Shown here one piece after another: positions 11,253 through 21,042 of a stretch of DNA of 64,000 bases. How positions within the stretch are numbered: position 1 is the first letter of the stretch; each line of letters opens with the position of its first letter. The notes under the pieces were generated by a model that was given only the letters and a program-made list of their open reading frames with translations, had not been told where the DNA came from and made no database searches. Source of the stretch: Amylostereum areolatum (lineage: Eukaryota; Basidiomycota; Agaricomycetes; Russulales; Stereaceae); the NCBI GenBank assembly GCA_012932865.1, contig SAXG01000008.1, positions 1,116,001 through 1,180,000 on the forward strand, given 5' to 3'. The position numbers and the translations under genes are program-made.

Positions 11253-11981
11253 ATGGCTGATACTCCTAGGCGCGTCGTTGTTCTCATATCAGGTTCAGGT
11301 GCGCATTTCTCAACGGATTTATCCCTCCATTCCCAATACGAGCCGTAGGGACCAATTTGCAGGCCCTCATCGACGCGCAAAATACGCCTACCCTGCCGAA
11401 CACACGCATCACCCTCGTCCTATCCAACCGTAAGGCGGCCTACGGCCTCACGCGCGCGTCCAATTCCGCTCCCCCAATACCGACGGCCTATCTCGCACCC
11501 CAACCCTTCTTGAAAGCGCATCCAGGCAAGACCCGCGCCGACTACGACGCTGAGGTCGCCCGCATCGTCGTCCGCGAGAAGCCCGACCTTGTCGTGCTCG
11601 CGGGATGGATGCACGTCCTCGGCGAAGGATTTCTGGACGTCGTCAGCGGTGTGCGGACCCTTGATGGCGAAGAACCTCCCGCTCGCCCCATCGCCGTCAT
11701 CAACCTCCATCCCGCCCTGCCCGGCGCGTTCGACGGGGCCCACGCGATCGAGCGCGCATACGATGCTTTTCCAGCGGGGAGAAGTCAGTCGCGCGGGAGC
11801 GATGGTCCATCGTGTCGTGAAGGAGGTCGATCGTGGGGAACCCGTTGTGGTACGGGAGGTGGAGATCATCAAGGGCGAACCGTTGGAGGCATTCGAGGAA
11901 CGATTGCACAAAGCAGAGTGGGAGATCATCGTCGAGGGGACGCGGAAGGTGTTGGAGGAGGTCAAACCCATCGCCGCGTAG
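11253..11981 (+). CDS. ADE8: Phosphoribosylglycinamide formyltransferase (GAR transformylase), with one frame break
   Basis: Exon 1 is 11253-11298 (MADTPRRVVVLISGSG), the intron is 11299-11348 (50 nt), and exon 2 follows from 11349. The product uses 10-formyl-THF to formylate GAR in purine synthesis. Visible family blocks are: VVLISGSGTNLQALID (Rossmann-like start), SNRKAAYGL, KPDLVVLAGWMHVL, INLHPALPGAFDGAHAIERA (catalytic His in the HPALPG loop), GAMVHRVVKEVDRGEPV (Asp of the V-D-G-P block) and a C-terminal helix. The monofunctional fungal enzyme is of this length. The frame shifts by one after AHAIERAYDAF: four T at 11767-11770 where three would continue into QRGEVSRAG. No intron could fit there. 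Confidence 0.9.
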
Positions 11982-12253
11982 TTAACGCGGTGCAAAAGTA
12001 GCTGTGAGTCTGCCCCCCCCCTCCATTGCCGCCAGCTGTGCACTGACAACTCCGAGCTAGGAAGTGTACTTTATTTGTACCATAATAGGTCATCGTGATC
12101 GGCGTGGCGCTAGTTTCTCACCCTTGTCGTCTTCGGGACGTGGGTTCTTACATTGCCTAGAGCTATGAGCCACCCTTAAAGACCGACGCGCCGCCTGTCC
12201 TCCGCGGACCCAGCTGCAACCCCCGCTCTCGCCACCCTTGACCATTGTCCACC

Positions 12254-12828
12254 ATGTCGCTCGACAACCAGCCGACAATGCCAACGTTTTCCTCGGCCAT
12301 GAAGCAGATCCTGTCGACTGTGTGTCTTCTCCCACTCCGTCATGCGACGCTGTGCTCATCCCCGTTTCTCAGCCCAAACCCACCAAATCCACGAACCCGT
12401 TCGACACCCTGCAACCGCATCGCTGCGTCGCTCCTATCCCCCTCTCACCTGCAGACGCCCATCTCAACTCGGTGCACTACTTCGGTTTCGCCTTCCCTGT
12501 GGACCTGCTCGCGCGATACGGCGCCGCCGCGACCACCGGCACCCCCCATCGCACACCTCGCGACGTCCACATGGCCGGTCTCCGTGCCATTCGCGAATAC
12601 AGCGGCATACCCCAACTCGAGCTGAAGTCTGCGGCGGCGGATCCCAAGATGCCCGCGCGAGCGATGTGGTGTAGGTTGAAGAACGGCGCGGTACCGGTGC
12701 TAGTGGTGTGCACCGCGGTGCCGGCATCGTATCGCTGGAGGCCGACGCAGGAGAAGGTCGATCGTTTGGCGGTGCTTATCGGACATCCACCTAGGTGGTG
12801 GGTGGATTATAAGTTTAGAGAGTTGTAA
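12254..12828 (+). CDS. Hypothetical protein, two exons
   Basis: Start at 12254 in a good context (CCACCATGTCG). Exon 1 is 12254-12319, the intron is 12320-12372 (GTGTGT...CTCAG, 53 nt) and exon 2 is 12373-12828, giving 173 residues. The second exon has a balanced composition and blocks such as HYFGFAFPVDLLARYG, MAGLRAIREYSGIPQLEL and HPPRWWVDYKFREL at the very end. No signal peptide, membrane segment or catalytic motif is evident and I do not recognise the family. The upstream part of the same open frame (from 12238) has no ATG, which is why the spliced start was chosen. Confidence 0.55.
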
Positions 12829-13027
12829 AAGGGAGTTTTGCGAAATTAAATTTGAAAAGATGTGTACTCTACGTATCTCAACTATTGAGGATTAGAAGAT
12901 AATACACAATCTTGAATCAAATTCCAAGGCGAGACTCCCGCTCATTCCTCTTCCGCTCCTCCGCTCCTCCGCCCTCGTCGTTCGCCAAACGCACCCCGTC
13001 GGCGTGAAGAATCGGGTATATCCCGCA

Positions 13028-15820
13028 ATGGCGTCTCCCTCCCTGTCCATGTCGCCGTCTCTCTCCCATCTCGATCTCACTCGTAGATCAAGTTCGCCCG
13101 TCCCTCTGGCTCGAAACCCGGTCGCCCTCCGTCCTCTACAAGGTCCTCGGCGCGACGTTCGACGATGAGGCGACCAAAGAAGCCCTCATCACACTCTCCG
13201 ACCTCTACTCGATTCCACCATCGTCCATCAAGGGCAAAGAGGTTCGACGCGAACCAGACGAGGAGGTCGAAGACGACGCGTCACGCGTCCGCGAAGTGAA
13301 CGGTCGCACTGAGGGCGCGCTTAGCTTTCTGGACGGGCCACCGCCGGGGGAGACGGCCGCAAAGGCGCGCAAGAACTTGCGGAGAGACATCGAGACGAAA
13401 TTGGCGGATGGGAGTCAGAAGTTTCTGAAGGCGTTTGGGGAGGTGGACCAAGTGTGTGTTCCGTTTCCTTCTCGACTGGCCTCTTTCCCTTTCTAATCGG
13501 CTGTGTGAACCTAGAAACTAGATTCATTGCAGGAGCACATATCTGCTATGCGTCTACGATGCGACGAGGCCCAAACACAGCTGAAGTCCACCAACCAAGC
13601 CTGTCGATCCCTCCTCGATCGCGCGGAAAGCCTACGCGAGGAACGGTACGTCGTATCGTCATTTGCAATGTGCCGTATCTCATTTCAACACAGACAGGAT
13701 GTAGACCGTCGCCAGTCCATTGTTAGCCTCTTCCTCGCCCGATTCACCCTCGCCGACAACGAGGCAGAAGCCATGACGTCGGGGGACGTCCCGATCGGCA
13801 GTCGGTTCTTCGCCGCGATGGACAAGGCGCACAAGATTCGCGAGGATTGCCGTGTGCTGATGTCTGGAGAGGAGAAGCCGTCGCAGGCTGGGTACGCTTC
13901 CCTTTGACGGCATCCTGCATCCTGGCTAACCTAAGTACATCTAGGCTGGACATAATGGCCGCTACCGCAACGTACCTCGAGAAGGGCTACGACAAGCTTT
14001 TCCGCTGGTGCAGTCTCGAGTTCCGGCAAATGGGACGCGACTCTTCTCTCGAAGTCAGCAGCACCCTTCGCGAGGCCGTACGGCGGCTGCGACTGCGTCC
14101 AGAACTGCTCACGTACGTCTGAACCCAATGTCTGTGTCGATCCCACCCTGAAGAAAGTGTCCAGCGAGGCTCTCGCAACCCTATCGCAGACCCGTCGCGC
14201 GACGCTCCTGGCATCCTTCCTTTCTGCCCTCACCAACCCCACAACGGCCGGAACCCGTCCAATAGAACTGCATGCACACGACGCCTTGCGTTATGTGGGT
14301 GACATGCTCGCGTGGGTCCATCAAGCGATCGCTGCTGAGCATGAGTTCCTGGAGGGTCTTTTCGGTACCGGAGATGGACGACGTATGATGGGTTCGGTAC
14401 GCGTGTTTGGCGAGGGCAAAGGCGCACGACGGGAGGAGGACGACTGGACTGCCGAGATGATGGACGCGGCTGTCAGTGGACTGTGCGTCCCGCTCAAAGT
14501 ACGTTGCATTTGTTTTCATAAGTTCGTAATATGTATTCTCATGTGCTCCTAGACTCGGGTGTTGCAGACGGTCCGCGTCCAGGAGAACGGCATGACCGCG
14601 TACAAGGTCGCCAACCTGCTTCAGTTCTACACGCTCACGATGACGCGGACCATTGGCGAACAAGCGTTGCTCTCCAAAACGTTGAAAGAGTGCGTCACTG
14701 CAGTCACGAGTGAAGCGTTCTGAACCAAACAGGTGTAAAACAGGACCACGGATGTTTCGTACAAGGTCTTTTTCGACGCTATCGAAGCACAGGGACGGGC
14801 CATGCTCCGTGTCGTCTTGGTATGTGTCCCCACCGTTTTTCACAGCCCACGCCTTACGAGAACTGTGCACAGGATCCATTGGACCCGTCCCTCACACCAC
14901 CACCGGCCCTTCTCACCCACCTTCAAACCCTGCGAGCTGTGTTGGCCCTCCACGCGTCCGACTCCATGGAGAGCGATGACTCTACTTCCGGCGAAATGCA
15001 GCACATTCTGGACGTGATGGTCGACCCCGCAGTCCAAATGTGCATCAGCGCCGCGGAGGAGAAAGAGGAAAAGGAGAAGAGAAAAGGCAAGGTGTGGGAC
15101 CGGAAGGTCTTCGTGCTCAACGGTCTGACATATATCGCGGTGGGTGGCTTCTCCGGACGACCACTTATATGGGCTGATGCGAGGCATTCGGGCAGGGTGT
15201 GCTGGAGCCTTACTCGTTCACCAGCGAAAAGAGTAAGGGTTTAGAGAAGATCGTGGAGGAAAAGGTCCAAGAGCTTACGGAGGAGCATGTACGTCCTTCC
15301 TTACGAACTACGCTTCTTCACCTCACGATCATTCTTAGTACCACAACATCCTCGAAGACACAGGGCTCTTCGACGCCATCGAAACCTGCCAGACCAAACC
15401 TTCATCGGTACGCCCTCTGGCAATCCCCAAAACACGCAAATCCTGTGACCTTTCTTTTCCGTTCAGGATCCTCTCTCCCATCTCGCCGCTACCGAGCCCG
15501 CCGCACTCACCCGTGCCCTGCACACCTTCGCGACCTGGCTTTCCTCCCTCGAGGCCGTGCACTCGCCGCGCCTCTCCCAGCTCTCCCTCCCCGCGCTCCA
15601 CGCGCGCGTACACCGCGTGGCGTTGCGACGCCTGGGGCGGGCGTACGCTGAGCTCTGCGCGGCGGTGCGGAAACCGGAAAATCGGTACGAGGCCGCGGCG
15701 ACGCTGTTGGGCGGGGAGCGGCCGTTTGGGAGCACGGCGGCGCTGTGGCAGATCTTTGGGATGGAGGAGGATGAGGAGGTCGGTGAGATTGAGAACGGGG
15801 AGGGGGACGCGTCGGATTGA
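13028..15820 (+). CDS. COG6: Conserved oligomeric Golgi complex subunit 6, with one frame break
   Basis: About ten exons and roughly 750 residues. Start at 13028 (MASPSLSMSPSLSHLDL, a typical fungal Cog6 opening). Then YKVLGATFDDEATKEAL, RKNLRRDIETKLADGSQKFL, SAMRLRCDEAQTQLKSTN, DIMAATATYLEKGYDKLFRW, RPELLTEALATLSQTRR, ALRYVGDMLAWVHQAIAAEH, TVRVQENGMTAYKVANLLQ, and a C-terminal helical region ending EIENGEGDASD. Cog6 belongs to lobe B of the COG tether for retrograde vesicles at the Golgi. The frame slips by one at about 13133-13134: CGTCCTCTACAAG reads RPLQ, but removing one C gives RLYK and continues the conserved VLGATFDD. All later exon joins are in frame. Convergent with the PDH gene. 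Confidence 0.88.
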
Positions 15821-16143
15821 GGATTCAATATTCAACCTTGGTTCAATGGTTGTCTTTCTGCGCCGTGTCGTGACTTGGTCGTGACTGTTTACTTCGAAAC
15901 GCAGTTGAACTTTGAAAGATCCGAGTTGGCGTGCACACCAGTGAACCATGAGATTCCCGGTTGAGTAGTTCGTCTCGCCGACGCTCACGACCACCACGAG
16001 GTAGCTCTCAGCAAACACTAGGACGGAAAGTATGACAACGCCACTATCCCAGTCTAGCAAGATATATCATGCATTAAAGCGTCTATGTACTAAAAGCCAG
16101 ACCACAAGTGAACCCAAACCCCCCACGCCAGTGACGCCACTGT
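15821..16143. other. Convergent 3' spacer
   Basis: About 320 bases between the stop codons of COG6 (plus) and PDH E1 alpha (minus). It must hold both 3' UTRs. No gene seen. Confidence 0.55.
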
Positions 16144-17749
16144 CTAGTAGTAGTGGACCTGCATACCAACACATCGTCAGAATCCCATCGCTTTCCGCGA
16201 ACATGCGGGCAGAAGACGTACCTCCTCACGCTCGCGCCCGCGCATGTAAGGTGGTGCGGTGCCCTCGTAGTAGATATCGGTCCAGAGGTCCTTGAGGTCA
16301 GGCTCGGGCGATGCCTTCGCCTCCTCGACGGCACGGTCAACGGTGGCCTTCGCCTCCTTGTCCAGTTTCTGCAAACCATGATGTCAGAAAAACGGGTTGC
16401 ACGCTCAGGGGTCAAAGCATACCTTGAGGTCCTCCTCCGAGGCAACACCCCACTCCTCGAGATAACGCTGGAGGCCACGAATAGGGTCTTGTGTCGATCG
16501 CATGCGCTGGACTTCCTCGCGCGTACGGTAGGTGGTTCCAGGGTCAGACATCCTTTACACACACATGAACCCCATCAGCCCAAATTCCCGGAAGGGAAAA
16601 CGCAGAAACGACACGCACGAGTGACCGCCGTAACGGTAAGTAACGAACTCGAGCAACAGCGGGCCCTTGCCAGCGATGACCCAGTCACGCGCGTACTTCA
16701 CCGCTTGGGCGGTGGCCATGATGTCCATACCGTTGGCCTGGATGCCGGGGATCTTGTCTCCGCGCGTGAAGTACTCGGTGTTGGACGAGCTGCGCTCGGC
16801 GGACGTGCCCATGCCGTACTTGTTGTTCTCGCAAACAAACACGCAAGGCAGATCCCAAAGCTTGGCCTGCGAAACACGCGGATTGAGAACGTTGATCGAA
16901 CAAGGACGGAGAACGGAAGCGAGACGGACCATGTTAAATGCCTCGAACACCTGGCCCTGGTTCGACGCGCCGTCACCGTACATCGCGAACGTCGCCGCGG
17001 GCTGCCCCCTGTATTTCTGCGCGAACGCGAGGCCGGCACCGAGCGGAACCTGCGCGCCAACGATACCGTTCCCTCCGAAGAAACGCTCAGTGAAAATGTG
17101 CATGGAACCGCCTTTTCCATTGGACATGCCGCCCTTGCGGCCGAGCAGCTCGGAGAGGACGCCGGTGATTGTGCCGCCGCGGAGGACGGCGAACGGGTGA
17201 CAGCGGTAGGAGGTGATGACGAGGTCGTCCTTGGTGATTGAATGTTCGAGTCCGACCGCCACTGCTTCCTAAACCCGACCCAACCCCAACGGAAAGGTGC
17301 CCGTCAGTCATGAGCACCCCAACGCCACGTCGGCGCAAAAAAAACCCAACGGAACGAGCGCACACACCTGTCCGATAGCCAGATGGCAGAAACCGCGGAT
17401 GAGCTTGCTCTTGTAGAGCGCGTCCGCCGCCTGCTCCATTCGCCGCATGGTCGTCATCTCCTTGTACATTTTGAGCAGGCCCTCCTTGGTCACCTCCACG
17501 TCGAGCCCGGGCACCTCGGCCTTGTATGCGCGGAACGAGTCCTCGTGGAGTTTGACCGAGAAAGGGGTCGAGTGCTCTTCGGGAATCGGGTCCTGCAGCT
17601 GTGTGCTGTCCGCCGCGATCTGCAGCCCGCGGGCGCGGAGGGGCTACAAAAGGAGCGGGTGAGCGTCGGTATGGGATTGTATAGCTCTAAGACGGACGTA
17701 CCAGACGTTTTGAGAGGAGGCGAGGCCTGAGACGGGCGAGGGTGGCCAT
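16144..17749 (-). CDS. PDA1: Pyruvate dehydrogenase E1 component, alpha subunit (mitochondrial)
   Basis: Start at 17749 (MATLARLRPRLLSKR, a presequence). Then KMYKEMTTMRRMEQAADALY, GFCHLAIGQEAVAVGLE, KGGSMHIF, FFGGNGIVGAQVPLGAGLAF, the thiamine-diphosphate motif GDGASNQGQVFEAFNM to CVFVCENN (the GDG...NN pattern, with an intron inside it), RYGGHSMSDPG (the phosphorylation loop) and MRGREREE. The last intron is 16221-16159, and the final coding exon (16158-16144) encodes only VHYY before the stop. Not splicing it would give an atypical 17-residue tail. About 400 residues, as usual for E1 alpha. With E1 beta it decarboxylates pyruvate in the matrix. No frame break anywhere. Confidence 0.95.
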
Positions 17750-18020
17750 GGGGGAAGGAGGGAAGGGAAGGGAAGGGATGAGCTGCAAGAGCGCGTTGGC
17801 CGAATTGAAGGCCTTGTCACGTCACAGGAAATATTCGCACGGAACAACTCGGCTCGCTTCCCTCCGTCAGATAAGATAATCCAGTGTCCATTTCCCTCCA
17901 TCCTCCTCGGACATGTCCAGAAAATAAAATACACCATGGATTATGTACAGAAATACGTGTGCGACAGCAAGACAGCGACAAAGATCATAAAAGTCCATGC
18001 GATCCAGAAACGACCACCTC

Positions 18021-20666
18021 CTATTCCACGGCTCCCCTTTCTCCGCCAAACTCGATGAAGCTCATCGCTCGCCGCGCCTTCTCCTTCACCTCTCTTTCCA
18101 CTCCGTGTTGGCCCGGAGTTGTGCTGGCGGTCATAGCCCCCGTGTAGTCGCACACATGCCGCAGCGTGCTGACGATCCCCGCCTCGTGCAGCTCCGTATG
18201 CTTGTCCCCGTCCCGCGCCAGCTCGAGCACGCACGACACCGCCGCCCGCCGCACCTCCATCGGTGCATCGACCAGACATGCACGAACGGCCTTCAAGAGC
18301 CGCGTATGGGCCAGGATCTGGTCTTGATGGTCCAAACTCCCATTGGCCAGGTTGGAGAGCGCATATGCGGCCTATGGATGGATCGAAGATCAGCCGGGGG
18401 GGCACCTATTCGTTGCGACAACAACGGCTTACCTGCAGGAGTACGTCGCTGTCCTTCGATTCCAACGCGGACGCGAGCAGATTGAGGAGGTGATCCGAGC
18501 CAAGCTCCAGAAACACCACTTCCACATCCTCCTCGGAGTCTGCGAAATTCCGAATGATGTACAGCGCCTGCTCCCGCACGCCTGGGTCCGTATCCACCAG
18601 CAGCCTGCCGCAACGATGAGCCTCGGGAGGGGCGAAAACCGAGCCGAGGGGAACGGAACGTACTTATCGAGCTCCTTCCACCCGATCTCCTTCATGATCC
18701 CCCGCTTGATCGTCGAGTTGCACTTGTACACCAGGTTCTTCACCGCCCACAGCGCGTTCAGTCGCAACTCGGCGTGGCCGGAGCCCATGAGCTGCGCGAG
18801 CCGCTTCACGAGACCTTGCTCCAAGAACGGCTGCCGCAAGGGCGAGTACTCCGTGATGAGATTGCACATCGCCGTGAGCGCGGCGTACGTCACCAGGCGG
18901 TCCTCGTCCTCCTTCACGAACGTCTTGAACAGGCTGTTCCCGAGCCCGCTGTCGACCAAGCTCGTCCGCGCGACCGCGACCGAGCGCCCGAGTGCCCGCA
19001 CACACTGACACGCCGCGTAGCGAACGCCGCGGTGGCGGTGAGAGAGCGCGGCGACGAGCTGGGGGATGAGCTTCACCGTGTCCTGTGATCTCCCGCCGGA
19101 TATCATTGTCCGCGATGGCCATGACCGAGATCGTCGTGAGCGCTGCTTCGCGCAGGTTAGAGATGTCCACGGCCTCGTCCTGATCCCACTCGGCCGTGGG
19201 CTCCGTCGGCGTGATCGACTGGACCAAGGTCGCGAGTTTGTTGAGCGAGCCGCGGTCAAAGGCGGCCTGACAGAGCTCCTTCTCGTCCATGATGAGGAAG
19301 GCTAGGCTCGTCAGCACCTGCAGGGAAGAAAAGAGGGGGGTAGCCTCACTGAATATGAAGCACGCTTTCGTGCGGGTGATGGCAGACTCCGCGTTGGAAG
19401 AAATCAGCCGATTCATGGCATGGAGGATGATTAGCGAGGAGGCGTGATCTGGAGGGATAGGGTGGGGAAGGTTCGAGGATGTGGCACGGAGGATATGCGT
19501 CGAACTGCACGGACATGAGTGATGCTTTCGGTGAATGCGCGGGAACGCACCATAGGCTGGCGGCGAGTTGAACTTCGGTGAAGCGGGACTTGCAAAGGCC
19601 AAGGGCGAGAGACAGCGCAGATGGGGACTCTAGACATTCAGAATTAATGGGCCACTCGACACGGTAAAGCGCGCCCTTACCGACTCCGTAGGCATTGACA
19701 GACGGCTTGGCGAGAGTGGAGGCCATGTCGTAGTTTTCCTGGGCCAAGGCGGCGAGCGCGCTCAAGGCAGCTTCTTGCAGCTTCGCATCCTTGCTGCAGA
19801 CCAGTGTGGTAAGGCTTCGCGCGACCCACCCACCCTGCCTTGCGCCGACGGACGTCGTGTCGCGCTTCTCCCACCCTCTCCGCGGTGTCCGAGGCTCCTT
19901 ACCCCGCTCTGCGGGTGGAATCCATTCGGCGACGGCCGTGCGGTAACTTGGGGTGCGCAGCGTCGAACCGAGGAGCTGCGCGATGGATACGCTGGTCTGA
20001 GGAGAAGGGTCGGCGAGCAGGGGGAGGTAGATGTCGAGGCGGTCGCGCTGCATGGGGCGTCAGAAGGACGGCGACAGACGCGGGCTCGCTGCGCACCTGG
20101 AAAAGCGAGTCCAACGCCTTCTGGGCTTCCTCGCGCACGATCGTGGAGCTATCTTTGAGGCCCCATTGCGATGGCCCCGCGATTTCTGCGCAGGCCACGG
20201 CCAGCGCGCGCAGAGACCGTGCGAAGGCGGATTTGAGGGGTGCGGGGTCAGAAGGTTGGAAGTGCAGGATGGCGTAAAGCAAGGCCTGGTGTGCTTGGGC
20301 GTTGAGCACCCTTTTCAGAGCCTCGGGGGAGCCTGCAAGTGATCGTATTTGAGAGACGCATGGGACAGCGGACGGTGTGAGACCACGTACCGTACGAAAG
20401 CGAGGAAAGGACTTGGGCGGCTTCGATGCGGATGTCGTCCAGACGTCCCGTCGAGCCATCTGGGGGTTCGTGAGCGTTCAGACAGTTGACCAGTCTGATT
20501 GTTGGTTCAGGGTCAGAGGGAGTGGGCGCATGCAAGGTCGGACTTGACTGACTGACGTTGCGACGAAAACCTCGTCCTGGGCTAGGGCCAACTTGGCCGT
20601 TGGGCTTCCTATGACCGTGTTCTTCGCTTTTTTGAGCGTGGCGACGTTGACCGTCTGTATCGTCAT
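18021..20666 (-). CDS. GID5: Armadillo-repeat GID/CTLH ubiquitin-ligase subunit (GID5/VID28, ARMC8-like), one frame break
   Basis: First ATG is at 20666 (MTIQTVNVATLKKAKN). About ten exons, roughly 700 residues, built almost entirely of armadillo helices: IRIEAAQVLSSLSYG, VREEAQKALDSLF, LQEAALSALAALAQEN, REAALTTISVMAIADNDIRR, HRGVRYAACQCVRALGR, LRLNALWAVKNLVYKCN, GVREQALYIIRNFADSEEDV, AAYALSNLANGS, VRRAAVSCVLELARDG. The order and the WAVKNL and RNFADSE blocks match fungal Vid28/Gid5, the substrate-receptor adaptor of the GID E3 that degrades gluconeogenic enzymes. At 19082-19083 two C on the plus strand (GG in the gene) break the frame: one fewer gives REITDTVKLIPQL. Divergent from the RdRP gene. 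Confidence 0.82.
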
Positions 20667-21042
20667 GATCGTTGAGGACAAGAGCGCGGCGGTGTCGCCT
20701 CAAGTCGCTGTCGCCGTCGCCGTGTGGGGTCCGGAAACTAAAGGCGCTTGAGTCGCTCCGCTGACAACTCCGAGGCATGGGAACCTCCTGCCTTTCTTGG
20801 CGGTCGACAAGGCGAAACGTCCGATTGTTGCAGTCTCTTGCTCCCTTCTCGTGCTCTTTCTTCTCCTTTCTTGACTCATGGAATTCGAACGTCCTTTCAC
20901 ACAAAAATAGGTCTCGGAGCTACTTGAGAAACGTCCTTAACAGCAGGCCACACCACGAGGTGACTGCGCCAATTTGGCGCGCGTCTTCTCAGAGTCCTCA
21001 TAAAGGTATCCTTCAGCTGGCCTTTCTCTCCCCCGTTACATC
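20667..21042. promoter_or_regulatory. Shared upstream region of GID5-like and RdRP genes
   Basis: 376 bases between divergent start codons, so both promoters lie here. I see no certain core element. Confidence 0.45.

Noticed and set aside
16153..17241. 362-codon open frame on the plus strand
   Set aside because: It is the antisense of PDH E1 alpha exons, whose minus-strand reading has all the TPP motifs. GC-rich codon bias keeps the opposite strand open.
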